Shown: positions 7,728 through 15,249 of the stretch, piece after piece
Layout of the letters: each line of letters opens with the position of its first letter
Position numbering within the stretch: position 1 is the stretch's first letter
Source: Breznakiella homolactica
Lineage (GTDB): Bacteria > Spirochaetota > Spirochaetia > Treponematales > Breznakiellaceae
Length of the DNA: 64,000 nt
Reading direction: 5' to 3'
NCBI RefSeq assembly: GCF_016616095.2
Contig: NZ_CP067089.2
Coordinates: 2,294,001 to 2,358,000, forward strand
Made by a program: the position numbers and the translations under genes
The notes under the pieces: generated by a model
Seen by the model: only the letters and a program-made list of their open reading frames with translations
What the model was told of the DNA's origin: nothing
Database searches by the model: none

Positions 7728-7745
7728 TAGCAATTACCATGCCAA
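7728..7745 (-). promoter_or_regulatory. Sigma-54 (−24/−12) promoter of the RpoS-like sigma gene
   Basis: Minus strand TTGGCATGGTAATTGCTA from 7745 to 7728. GG (7743-7742) and GC (7731-7730) are exactly 12 bp apart, start to start, and the match to TTGGCACG-N4-TTGCW is almost complete. The predicted +1 near 7719 gives a leader of about 25 nt that contains the GGAGG. Confidence 0.75.
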
Positions 7746-7900
7746 CCAAGCCAATTACCTAGACAAATGTACTTATTTGCCTATACCAAAAGGAATTAGA
7801 AAGAATAATTTTTTCATAAAAAAGACTGAATAAAAATAATTGTATGAATTTTTATACATTCTTATTTTTTTGGTGTATGGTAAATAGTACGGTTCTGTGC

Positions 7901-7906
7901 TATTAT
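7901..7906 (+). promoter_or_regulatory. −10 element of the 7913 gene, leaderless spacing
   Basis: TATTAT followed by six bases and the ATG at 7913. The best −35 at 17-bp spacing is only TGGTAA (7878-7883). No SD is present. Confidence 0.4.
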
Positions 7907-7912
7907 TACGCT

Positions 7913-8356
7913 ATGGAATACGGAATAACCGCCCAGGAGCGGGGTAAGGATGTGCATTTTTTCATCAATTGGTCCCCGCTGGAAGTTGCCGACCGGTGGG
8001 CAATCAACGCCAAGGTACCTTCCGTGGCCGGTGTCTATGAAATCTACTGGATGGATGAGCAGAAACACCTCAGGATGCTCAGCGTGGGATGCACCCATTA
8101 CGGCGGCCTCCGCACGGAAATACGCCGGCTTACGGATCCCGAACTGACCGATGATCCCGGGGCGAAAAAAATACTGGAAGATGAAGAAATCTGGTTCCGG
8201 TACGCGCCGACGAATTCGGCGGCGGCCATGGCGGATGTGGTCTGGTTTTTCAGAAAAACGTATTTTCCCGAAAACCCCGGGGTCAGCCATTCGGGGCGGT
8301 ACGAAAAGATATATATGAACGAATCGGCACCGGATAAACTAATCTGGGTACCATAG
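7913..8356 (+). CDS. Small protein of unknown function with a GIY-YIG-like pattern
   Basis: 147 residues from the ATG at 7913, no signal peptide. I do not recognise an assigned family. The central region reads GVYEIYWM…MLSVGCTHYGG..TEIRRL and later 'AAAMADVVWFFRKTYFPENPG', which follows the spacing of a GIY-YIG nuclease (GIYxIY, YIG-like turn, Arg helix, acidic helix before a P-x-N turn). The expected catalytic Glu would be Asp or absent, so activity is doubtful. A longer upstream start would run through AT-rich promoter sequence. Lies between the sigma gene (divergent) and rlpA (same strand, 49 bp downstream). Confidence 0.65.
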   Translation: MEYGITAQERGKDVHFFINWSPLEVADRWAINAKVPSVAGVYEIYWMDEQKHLRMLSVGCTHYGGLRTEIRRLTDPELTDDPGAKKILEDEEIWFRYAPTNSAAAMADVVWFFRKTYFPENPGVSHSGRYEKIYMNESAPDKLIWVP

Positions 8357-8405
8357 CCGGACAAACCTTCTCAATCCCCTGTTTGACGGTGCCGATATAT
8401 ACTAT

Positions 8406-9392
8406 ATGAAACAAACAGCAGCAGTTTTTTTATTGGGTATTGTTGCGGCGGCCCTGTGCGCGGCCCAGGGTACCGAGACACAAACGGGATCATCCTTTAA
8501 ACAGGAAGGAATTGCCTCCTGGTACGGCGCGGAATTCGCGGGCAGGCCCACCGCCTCGGGAGAAATCTTTGATCCGCGGCTTATGACGGCTGCACATCCG
8601 ACCCTTCCCTTCGGCACGAAAGTCAGGGTAACCAACACCCATAACAACAGGCAGGTAACCGTTACGGTTAACGACCGGGGACCTTTTGTGGCGGCACGGA
8701 TTATCGACCTGTCCGAAGGCGCCGCGGAAAAACTCGATATGCTGGTCACCGGAACCGCCCCTGTACGGATTGAAGTGATCGGCGGACTCGCGTCCGCGGC
8801 CCCCGCTGAACAGAACAAAGGCGGCGCCATTTCCGGGCCTCCGCCCGTGGCATCGCCGCAGCCATTGGCGGCGGCACCCCAGCAGCCGGCAGCCGTTCCT
8901 CAGCAGCCGGCAGCCGTTCCTCAGCAGCCGGCAGCCGTTCCTCAGCAGCCGGCAGCCGTTCCTCAGCCGACAGCGGCACCGCAGCAGCCGGCGGCGCCTC
9001 CCGGCAGCACCGGAATACCGGCAGTTTCCCCGGCGGTGAGTACCGCCGCGGAAACTGCTCCGGTATCCGTCCCACAGCAACCCACCGCAGCGCCGGTTCC
9101 GGTAATCCGGCAGTTTGCGGCGGCGGAAATTAAACCGAAAATGCCCGACCCCGGATCAGGGAAAATATACCGGATCCAGGTTGGTTCATACAAAATCCCC
9201 AGGAACGCGGTGGAGGCTTTCGGCAGGCTGCAGGATGCGGGTCTCAATCCCGCCTATGAACGGTACGGCGAACTGTACCGGGTGGTACTTTCCGGAATAA
9301 AAGGAGATGATGTACAATCTGTGGCAGCCGCCCTTGGAAAAGCGGGTTTCAGCGAGGCACTGATCAGGGAGGAATCCCCGGGGAACCGGTAA
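8406..9392 (+). CDS. rlpA: RlpA-like septal lipoprotein/lytic transglycosylase with SPOR domain
   Basis: A secreted cell-wall protein of 328 residues. A signal peptide (about 1-20, ending CAAQG, not a perfect lipobox) precedes the double-psi beta-barrel domain (about 33-115) with GIASWYGAEFAGRPTASGE and 'VTVTVNDRGPFVAARIIDLS'; the RlpA catalytic Asp and His region is conserved. A Pro/Ala/Gln-rich linker follows (about 135-235) with a perfect tandem repeat. A C-terminal SPOR domain (about 255-325, 'IYRIQVGSYKIPRNAVEAFGRLQDAG') should bind denuded septal glycan. No clear SD is visible. It probably helps daughter-cell separation. Confidence 0.9.
   Translation: MKQTAAVFLLGIVAAALCAAQGTETQTGSSFKQEGIASWYGAEFAGRPTASGEIFDPRLMTAAHPTLPFGTKVRVTNTHNNRQVTVTVNDRGPFVAARIIDLSEGAAEKLDMLVTGTAPVRIEVIGGLASAAPAEQNKGGAISGPPPVASPQPLAAAPQQPAAVPQQPAAVPQQPAAVPQQPAAVPQPTAAPQQPAAPPGSTGIPAVSPAVSTAAETAPVSVPQQPTAAPVPVIRQFAAAEIKPKMPDPGSGKIYRIQVGSYKIPRNAVEAFGRLQDAGLNPAYERYGELYRVVLSGIKGDDVQSVAAALGKAGFSEALIREESPGNR
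8880..8963 (+). repeat. Four perfect 21-bp tandem repeats inside rlpA
   Basis: Four identical 21-bp units start at 8880, 8901, 8922 and 8943, and a partial fifth follows. Each encodes a QQPAAVP heptapeptide in the linker. Copy number could vary by slippage without breaking the frame. Confidence 0.9.
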
Positions 9393-9417
9393 GGCGGTAT
9401 TTTATGGAGGAATCAGT

Positions 9418-9636
9418 ATGAATATGAAAAAGATCGTCGGGCTTGTTGTCTTAATTGTGGGTGTCGCGGTTCTGGCTTACGGTATCTACCAGTTTGTTGA
9501 AATCCGGCAGTCCCTGGCGGGAAAAATATCCGGAATGTTCAATAAACAAACCGACGGACAGGTTCAGTCCATCATTATGATGGTTGCCGGCGGCGTCGCG
9601 GCCGCGGCGGGCCTTTTTATTACCGTAAAAAATTAA
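9418..9636 (+). CDS. Small membrane protein, DUF3185-like
   Basis: 72 residues with two hydrophobic segments (about 6-24 and 50-69) separated by a polar loop containing 'GMFNKQTDGQVQS'. The arrangement and the opening MNMKKIVGLVVLIVGVAVL resemble the DUF3185 family, whose function is unknown. GGAGG sits nine bases before the ATG. It is 25 bp downstream of rlpA on the same strand and may be co-transcribed with it. Confidence 0.75.
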   Translation: MNMKKIVGLVVLIVGVAVLAYGIYQFVEIRQSLAGKISGMFNKQTDGQVQSIIMMVAGGVAAAAGLFITVKN

Positions 9637-9764
9637 GCTTCAGCTTATTATATAAAAAAGGGAAAAGGCCCGGAAAGGACAGCATCACCGGCTGGCGGTC
9701 CCGGGTATTGAAGAGATTGGAAGGCAGGTACTCAGCGCCATCAGTAAACCCGGCCTTCCCGCGA

Positions 9765-9876
9765 AGGGCAGCACAGAGCTGGTTAAGCCGGAAAAACCCA
9801 GGCACCCGAAGTGGGGGCAGCGCAGAAGCGTTTGTGTCACATGACACAAACCTTCGAAGCGCAGGGGGAGCAGCCC
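9765..9876 (-). repeat. Intergenic mosaic repeat, copy 2 (modules b then a, inverted)
   Basis: Read on the minus strand, module b (9876 to 9808) begins GGGCTGCTCCCCCT and ends with GCGCTGCCCCCACTTC. It encloses the near-perfect palindrome GTTTGTGTCA-TG-TGACACAAAC. Module a (9791 to 9765) follows. The modules match the copy at 4302-4446 but in swapped order. No plausible gene lies between 9637 and 10028; the rest of this gap is the hairpin at 9907-9964 and the EamA promoter. Confidence 0.75.
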
Positions 9877-9906
9877 TCCGGATGCGGTTCCCCCCGGCAA
9901 GTAAAA

Positions 9907-9964
9907 GCATCAAGCCCCTGTGTTTACCGGATCCGCAGGCCCGGTAAACACGGGGGCTTGATGC
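9907..9964. repeat. 24-bp-stem inverted repeat
   Basis: Arms 9907-9930 and 9941-9964 pair over 24 bp with a single G·T wobble around a 10-nt loop. No T-run follows on either side, so it is not an ordinary terminator. The arms contain GTGTTTACCGG, also present beside the copy-1 palindrome at about 4173-4183. Confidence 0.8.
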
Positions 9965-9992
9965 ATCTGCAGCTCAGTGCTCCCCCGCATCC

Positions 9993-10021
9993 TTGCCTTT
10001 ACCCATAAACCTATATACCAT
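9993..10021 (+). promoter_or_regulatory. Promoter of the EamA gene, leaderless spacing
   Basis: TTGCCT (9993-9998), 17-bp spacer, TACCAT (10016-10021), then seven bases to the ATG at 10029. No SD. Confidence 0.45.
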
Positions 10022-10028
10022 TGCAGCT

Positions 10029-11009
10029 ATGAATAAACAGGCGTTACGGGCGGATTTTCTGCTTCTGCTTACATCATGCATCTGGGGATTTGGCTTTGTT
10101 GCCCAGCGTTCGGGCATGGAATACGTCGGGCCCTTTACATACAGCGGGATACGCTTTGCCCTGGGAAGCATCTCCCTGCTCCCCCTTATCCTGTACCGGA
10201 AAAAGAAACTTCAAAAAAGTATTTTTATAACCCCAAAAGACGGAAGCGGGAAAAATTCCTTTAAAACCTTTATCCTGTCGTCTCTGGCCGCCGGGACGTT
10301 CCTGTTTTTGGGGGTATCCCTGCAGCAGGTGGGGATCGTCTATACCACCGCCGGCAAAGCCGGTTTTATCACGGGACTGTACGTTGTCCTGGTCCCGGTT
10401 TTCGGGCTTTTTCTCGGAAAGAAAACGGGGCTGCCCACCTGGGTGGGAGCCTTCTTTACCCTATTGGGCCTTTTCTTTGTGAGCACCACCGATACCGTCT
10501 CGGGGATCAACCCCGGGGATGTTCTTATTGCAGCGGGAGCCGTATTCTGGGCGTGCCACGTGCTGGTTATCGACAGACTGGTGAAGACCATTGACCCCAT
10601 CATTCTTTCCTCAGCCCAGTTTGCGTGGTGTTCGCTTTTTTCATCGGTCACCGCCGGTCTTACGGAATCCGTATCCTGGGGTTCGGTTTTTGCCGGCATA
10701 ATCCCGATCCTGTACGGCGGACTCTGCTCGGTGGGAATCGCCTATACGCTGCAGGCGGTCGCCCAGCGCCACGCGCCGCCGGCCCACGCTACCATAATCC
10801 TGTGCCTTGAAAGCGTTTTTGCCGCCGTCGGGGGTGTACTTATTCTTTCGGAACCCCTGGGTCCGCGGACCGTCGCCGGTTTCGCGCTGATACTCTGCGG
10901 CATGCTGGCGACCCAATGGGATGTGATCGCCGGAGGCTTCCGTAAAAAGACGGACGGAGAAAACCAGGCGGCGGAGCTCCAGCCGCCGCGGGATGAGCGG
11001 GCGGGATGA
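10029..11009 (+). CDS. EamA/DMT-family transporter (RhaT/YdcZ-like)
   Basis: An inner-membrane metabolite transporter of 326 residues with about ten hydrophobic segments arranged as two EamA repeats. The first begins 'ADFLLLLTSCIWGFGFVAQRSG' and contains 'TYSGIRFALGS'; the second contains 'GDVLIAAGAVFWACHVLVIDR' and ends near residue 300. Typical substrates of the family are amino acids or other small metabolites; the substrate here cannot be read. I chose the ATG at 10029 over the in-frame start at 9993, which lies within the promoter. Its stop overlaps the next start (ATGA), so the SfsA–DUF123 gene is translationally coupled. Confidence 0.88.
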   Translation: MNKQALRADFLLLLTSCIWGFGFVAQRSGMEYVGPFTYSGIRFALGSISLLPLILYRKKKLQKSIFITPKDGSGKNSFKTFILSSLAAGTFLFLGVSLQQVGIVYTTAGKAGFITGLYVVLVPVFGLFLGKKTGLPTWVGAFFTLLGLFFVSTTDTVSGINPGDVLIAAGAVFWACHVLVIDRLVKTIDPIILSSAQFAWCSLFSSVTAGLTESVSWGSVFAGIIPILYGGLCSVGIAYTLQAVAQRHAPPAHATIILCLESVFAAVGGVLILSEPLGPRTVAGFALILCGMLATQWDVIAGGFRKKTDGENQAAELQPPRDERAG

Positions 11010-12196
11010 CATCCGGCAGCTCGACGGCCTCCGGCAGCGCCAGGAAGTCAATACAGCTATTCAGAAACGACCGGGAAGCGTTTTTCGCCAGGCGGCCTAA
11101 CCGGTTCCTCATACTGGCGGATCCCGGCGGAACCGGCGGGGAAATACCCTGCCACTGCCCCAATCCGGGGAGGCTTATCGAATTCGTGTTTCCCGGAACG
11201 AAGCTGATCCTTGAAAAACGGGAAAATCATACCGATACAGCGAAAACAGCGTGGACCGCGGCGGGGCTCTATTACCGGGACGCGGTGGTTCCGCTGTATT
11301 CCTCCCGGGCGAACCGCGCGGCGCAGCGGCTTATCCTTCCTGAAATCATACCAAACCTCACGGAAATTAAACCGGAACACACCATCGGCCAGTCCCGGTT
11401 CGATTTTTTATGCGTTGACAGGGATAACCGGCAGCACCTGGTGGAAGTCAAGGCCTGTTCTTTGGTTGAATACGGAACGGCAATGTTTCCCGACGCTCCA
11501 AGCGCCCGGGCGGCCAAACACCTTGCGGAGCTGGCGGAACTCAGTGCCCGCGGCTTTGTCTGCCACGTGCTTTTCGTCATCGTCCACGGAAATCCTTCGG
11601 TCTTTATCCCGAATCTCCACACTGATCCGGCTTTTGCCGCGGCGGTGAGCCGGTACAGCGATTCCGTCCATATCCATGCCGCTCTTCTCAAGTGCGACAG
11701 CCGGGGAACCGCGGTTCTGGAAAAAAGCTCCGTCCCGGCGGATCTGTCCCATGGAGAACTTGCCGGGCAGGACCGGGGTAACTATTTTATTGCCCTGGAA
11801 ATTCCCGAAAAAACCAGTATCCCCGTCGGGGCTTTGGGAATTCTGGAATTTGAGAAGGGCTGGTACGTTTACGCCGGTTCGGCCCAGAAAAACCTTTCCC
11901 GGCGAATAGCCAGGCATCTGCGGAAAGTTCGGAAGCAGAAGCATTGGCACCTGGATTACCTGACGCCGGAAGCAAAAACCATTAAGGCTTTTCCCGTATG
12001 CAGTTACCGGAACCTGGAATGCGTCATGGCGGAAGAGCTGCGGCGGCTCGGCGGGATTCCCGTCTCCGGGTTCGGGTGTTCCGACTGCCGGTGCGGAAGC
12101 CATTTGTACCGCTTTTCCGCCCCGCCCCTTTCGAACCGGGGTTTTGTGGATATGCTGCTCCGGCTGAGGCACCGGGATGGACTGCAGAGACCCTGA
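11006..12196 (+). CDS. sfsA: SfsA nuclease domain fused to a DUF123 (GIY-YIG-like) domain
   Basis: A 396-residue two-domain protein. Residues about 15-245 are SfsA, a DNA-binding protein with a PD-(D/E)XK-type nuclease core; the expected acidic and basic residues are seen in SRFDF (about 130-134) and VEVKA (about 146-150). Residues about 258-372 are a DUF123/COG1833 domain: GNYFIALEI, GWYVYAGSA (about 286-294), 'RRIARHLR', HWHLDYL, an ECxMAEEL helix and the Cys-rich 'GFGCSDCRCGSHLYRF'. SfsA normally stands alone at about 230 residues, and DUF123 occurs alone or joined to endonuclease III in archaea. The fusion suggests a two-activity DNA-processing enzyme. The gene overlaps the EamA stop by 4 bp. 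Confidence 0.85.
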   Translation: MTSGSSTASGSARKSIQLFRNDREAFFARRPNRFLILADPGGTGGEIPCHCPNPGRLIEFVFPGTKLILEKRENHTDTAKTAWTAAGLYYRDAVVPLYSSRANRAAQRLILPEIIPNLTEIKPEHTIGQSRFDFLCVDRDNRQHLVEVKACSLVEYGTAMFPDAPSARAAKHLAELAELSARGFVCHVLFVIVHGNPSVFIPNLHTDPAFAAAVSRYSDSVHIHAALLKCDSRGTAVLEKSSVPADLSHGELAGQDRGNYFIALEIPEKTSIPVGALGILEFEKGWYVYAGSAQKNLSRRIARHLRKVRKQKHWHLDYLTPEAKTIKAFPVCSYRNLECVMAEELRRLGGIPVSGFGCSDCRCGSHLYRFSAPPLSNRGFVDMLLRLRHRDGLQRP

Positions 12197-12215
12197 CTTA
12201 CCGCGCTAAGCGGGA

Positions 12216-12644
12216 TCAGCCGGCGGTATGGTCCGGACCGCCGGCGGCGTTTTTCCTGCACCCGGGGCAGATCCCGGTAAAATACAGAATATGGCTCCGG
12301 ACTTCCGCCCCCTGCTCTTCTTCAAATTTTCTGATGAGACCGGTAATTGTGCAGGAACCCATATCGATAAAACAGTGGCATTGTTCGCAGTGGAACCAAT
12401 GGGTATGGGACAGGGTATTTTTTAAAGAACAGAAATACCGTTCCGCGCCGTGTTCCTGGCAGTACAGAACAAAGGATTCCGCCTGTCCCGAGGATTCAAG
12501 GTAATGCAGGGACCGGTACACGGTGGCCTGGTCGCAGGAATTTTCCATGAGACCGTACACCCCCGCGGCGGAAAGCGGTTCGGAGGCGCGGTTAAGGATA
12601 TCCAGAACCTGCCCCCTGGTTCGCGTCATAACGGCCTTTCCCAT
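12216..12644 (-). CDS. zur: Fur-family regulator, probable zinc sensor Zur
   Basis: A 142-residue DNA-binding metalloregulator. The N-terminal winged helix reads 'TRTRGQVLDILNRASEPLSAAGVYGLM' and 'DQATVYRSLHYLESSGQAE', the Fur-family recognition region. The dimerisation domain has the structural zinc cysteines CEQC (about 91-94) and CPGC (about 129-132) and the His-rich 'SHTHWFHCEQCHCF'. Being the last gene of the zinc ABC operon, with its start overlapping the znuB stop (TAATG), identifies it as Zur rather than Fur or PerR by context. It probably represses its own operon through the palindrome at 15205-15249. Confidence 0.88.
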   Translation of the reverse strand: MGKAVMTRTRGQVLDILNRASEPLSAAGVYGLMENSCDQATVYRSLHYLESSGQAESFVLYCQEHGAERYFCSLKNTLSHTHWFHCEQCHCFIDMGSCTITGLIRKFEEEQGAEVRSHILYFTGICPGCRKNAAGGPDHTAG

Positions 12645-13486
12645 TACCGCCCCCGTACGACCTTGATTCCCGCGGCCGCCAGAAACACGATGCCCGCCAG
12701 AATAACCACCATGGCGCCTACGGGCGCGTCAAAAGCCCAGCCAAGAATAAGGCCTCCGGTGGAAAAAAACGCCGAAAAGATTGTGCTGATCAGCATCATT
12801 CCCCCAAGGCTTTTCGAAACATAGGCGGCGCTGCCCGCCGGAAGCGTGAGCATGGCTATGACCATGACAATTCCCACAAAGGTCTGGAGAAGGACTATGG
12901 CCACCGCCACAATACTGAGGAGAATCAGAAACAGCGCCGCGGCAGGGACATTTCTGACCCTGGCGAATTCCTCGTCAAAAGAAGAAGCCGCGATCTGCGG
13001 GTAGAAACGCCACGCCAGGAAAACGACAATGCAGTCGAGGACGGCCATGAGCAGAAGGTCCCGGTTTGAAATGAGAAGAATATTCCCGAACAAATAGCTC
13101 GAAGGATCCGTGTACCCCGGGGTCTTTGCCATGAACAGCACCCCCACGCTCATGCCGATGGCCCATATTGCATTGATCACCGTATCCTCCCGCTGCTTGG
13201 CTTTGAGGGACACGATGCCGATAATCATCGCCGAAAGAAGGGCAAAAACGATAGCGCCGGCCATGGGCGGGAATCCCGGGATAATATTGGTTGCCGAAAA
13301 AAACAGCGCCATTCCGATCCCGCCGAGAACCGCGTGGGATATGGCTCCGGCAAGGCTCGCGATACGGCGGACCGTAACCACGGAACCGAGTATTCCAAAG
13401 AGAACCGACGAAAGCAATCCCGCAAAAAACGCGTTCCGGATAAAAGGGAAAGCCGGATTGCTCAGGGCTTCAATAAATCCGCTCAT
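12644..13486 (-). CDS. znuB: Zinc ABC transporter permease
   Basis: The membrane subunit of the zinc importer, 280 residues, ABC-3 family, with about eight membrane segments. Typical features are 'SLAGAISHAVLGGIGMAL' (the coupling region) near residue 40-57 and 'LLQTFVGIVMVIAMLTLPAGSAAYVSKSL' near 200-228. It overlaps znuC by 4 bp and zur by one base, so the four genes form one tightly packed operon. Confidence 0.93.
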   Translation of the reverse strand: MSGFIEALSNPAFPFIRNAFFAGLLSSVLFGILGSVVTVRRIASLAGAISHAVLGGIGMALFFSATNIIPGFPPMAGAIVFALLSAMIIGIVSLKAKQREDTVINAIWAIGMSVGVLFMAKTPGYTDPSSYLFGNILLISNRDLLLMAVLDCIVVFLAWRFYPQIAASSFDEEFARVRNVPAAALFLILLSIVAVAIVLLQTFVGIVMVIAMLTLPAGSAAYVSKSLGGMMLISTIFSAFFSTGGLILGWAFDAPVGAMVVILAGIVFLAAAGIKVVRGR

Positions 13487-14286
13487 TTACCGCCCTCCTC
13501 TTCATAGCAGCTGTTGCCGGGAATGCTGGAATTGTGGTTGATCCGGTAATTCCCCGGGGAATCAGCTTCCGCGCCGAGGCTCTCCGGATGGGTTTTATGC
13601 TGAACCACCCCGTAGGGATTGCCGGGATTCTCCCGGGAGCCGAGGCAGAGAACCCGGTCCGTAAGGGAGGAAACGAATGCCGTATCATGGGTCACGATAA
13701 GAATCGTGGTACTCCCCTTGAGCCGCCCCAGGGTTTTGAAAAGACGCTCCTCGCTCTCCTCATCCATATTGGCGGTGGGTTCATCCAGGAGAAGAAAATT
13801 CGGGCTCGCCGCCAGCGCCCGGGCGACGAGGACCCGCCGGCGCTGTCCGCCGGAAAGGGCTGTGTACGGCCTGGCGGCAAGATCCGTGATTTCGACCTGG
13901 GCAAGGGCTTCGTCCACGGCACGGCTGTCCTCGGCGGTGAACTTCCGCGACAGCGGCCGGAGGCGTCCCATTTTTACAACCTCCCGCACCGAAATAGGAA
14001 AGGCCTGATCGTATCCCGCCTGCTGGGGAACATACCCGATACGGTTCCGGGATGAACGGGGACTCGCCCCCAGAAGTTCAATCCTTCCGGCCTGGGGTTC
14101 TTCGAGGCCGAGAATCAGTTTGAGGATTGTCGTTTTGCCGGACCCGTTGGGTCCGACCAGGGCTACGAATTCACCCTGATGGATATGGAACCCAGCGTGT
14201 CTGAGAACCGCGACGGCGCCGTATGAAAAGGATACATCATCAAAGTACAGGGTAATATCCCGGTCAACCGGATGGAAGGGTTTCAC
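13483..14286 (-). CDS. znuC: Zinc ABC transporter ATP-binding protein
   Basis: The ATPase of the zinc importer, 267 residues. Walker A GPNGSGKTT (about 44-52), signature LSGGQRRRV (about 143-151) and Walker B FLLLDEPTAN are all intact, and 'GYVPQQAGYDQAFPISVREVVKMGRL' is characteristic of ABC-3 metal-type ATPases. A C-terminal tail with several His and one Cys extends beyond the core and might bind zinc. It overlaps both neighbours by 4 bp. Confidence 0.94.
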   Translation of the reverse strand: MKPFHPVDRDITLYFDDVSFSYGAVAVLRHAGFHIHQGEFVALVGPNGSGKTTILKLILGLEEPQAGRIELLGASPRSSRNRIGYVPQQAGYDQAFPISVREVVKMGRLRPLSRKFTAEDSRAVDEALAQVEITDLAARPYTALSGGQRRRVLVARALAASPNFLLLDEPTANMDEESEERLFKTLGRLKGSTTILIVTHDTAFVSSLTDRVLCLGSRENPGNPYGVVQHKTHPESLGAEADSPGNYRINHNSSIPGNSCYEEEGGK

Positions 14287-15197
14287 GGGACTTCTCCGGT
14301 AAGGGCATCCTTGAGGGATTTCCCCATGAATCTGATATTGGCCAGCCAGTCCGGCGCGAGCGGGTCCAGGGGGATAACCCGGGCGCCGACGGAATCGGCC
14401 ACGGTTTTAGCGCTCTGCAGGGGAAACTGGGCCTGCACGAATATGGCCGCGGCGTTTTCGGCCTGGGCCTTTTCTATAAGTTCCGCAAGTACCCTGGGGG
14501 TGGGTTCTTTTCCGCCGGTTTCAACGGCTTCCTGTTCAATACCGAATTCATCCAGAAAATACCCGAACGAAGGATGGTACACAAATACGGTCCGTCCCCG
14601 GAGCGGTTCCAGCTCCCTGCCGAGGCTGTCGAACTCCCGGTCAATGTCGGCGGCGAGGATAGTATAGTTTTGTTCGTACAGGGCCGCATGGTCCCCGTCT
14701 ATGGAGATGAACAGGTCCCGTATATGGGCGGCCATGATCTTCGCCGGTTCCCTTCCAAGCCAGGTATGCCGGTCCAGCTCCATCCCATGAACCGGTCCGG
14801 AACCGGAAGGCTCGGAATGGCCGTGGCTGTCCAGCATTCTGAACTGAACCCCGTCGGTACCGTCAACGATTACAAGGTCCGGACAGAGTTCCTCGATTTT
14901 AGGCTTTAAAGAGATTTCAAAATCCGTATTGGAAAGCACCCATCCCCGGGCCTCCGCCAGAAGCGCCATCTGCCGCGGGGTCGGTTCATAGGAGTGGGGA
15001 CTCTGTCCCGGGCCTACGAGAACCACCGTTTCCGCCAGGTCTCCGGCGATACGTTCTATAAAATACGACTGGGGGAGGATACTCACCGCTATAATGGGTT
15101 TTCCCGATTTCTGTTCCTGTCCGCCGTTTCCGTAAAGGGAACCGGCGATAATGACAGCAAAAACTGCAATACACCATAATCCTGAACTGCGTACCAT
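14283..15197 (-). CDS. znuA: Zinc ABC transporter substrate-binding protein
   Basis: A periplasmic cluster A-I metal-binding protein of 304 residues with a signal peptide (about 1-23). Likely metal ligands are His in GPGQSPHSYEP (about residue 68), in 'DRHTWLG' (about 142) and in 'FVYHPSFGYFLDEFG' (about 210), plus an acidic residue near the C-terminus; the short acidic/His loop 'DSHGHSEPSGSGPVHG' is typical of ZnuA rather than manganese-type proteins. The ATG at 15197 has GGAG seven bases upstream. First gene of the operon; the leader contains half of the 45-bp palindrome. Confidence 0.92.
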   Translation of the reverse strand: MVRSSGLWCIAVFAVIIAGSLYGNGGQEQKSGKPIIAVSILPQSYFIERIAGDLAETVVLVGPGQSPHSYEPTPRQMALLAEARGWVLSNTDFEISLKPKIEELCPDLVIVDGTDGVQFRMLDSHGHSEPSGSGPVHGMELDRHTWLGREPAKIMAAHIRDLFISIDGDHAALYEQNYTILAADIDREFDSLGRELEPLRGRTVFVYHPSFGYFLDEFGIEQEAVETGGKEPTPRVLAELIEKAQAENAAAIFVQAQFPLQSAKTVADSVGARVIPLDPLAPDWLANIRFMGKSLKDALTGEVP

Positions 15198-15204
15198 TGG
15201 TTAC

Positions 15205-15249
15205 TCCGGATATATTAAATGCGAATGATTTGCATTTAATATATCCGGA
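15205..15249. promoter_or_regulatory. Putative Zur operator: 18-bp perfect inverted repeat
   Basis: Arms 15205-15222 (TCCGGATATATTAAATGC) and 15232-15249 are perfectly complementary around a 9-nt centre. The AAATGC-9-GCATTT core resembles Zur boxes of other bacteria. It covers the −10 hexamer and predicted +1 of znuA, fitting repression when zinc is plentiful. Confidence 0.75.

Noticed and set aside
8880-8963. Possible CRISPR array
   Set aside because: The repeats are contiguous with no spacers and lie in frame inside a gene.
8746-9075. Repetitive antisense frame (LPAAEER repeats) over rlpA
   Set aside because: Simply the complement of the rlpA tandem repeat, which belongs to the sense protein's linker.
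9835-9856. The palindrome GTTTGTGTCA-CA-TGACACAAAC as a further Crp-type site
   Set aside because: The half-sites and spacing differ from GTGAyAnTrTCAC and it lies within the intergenic repeat, not at −41 of a gene.
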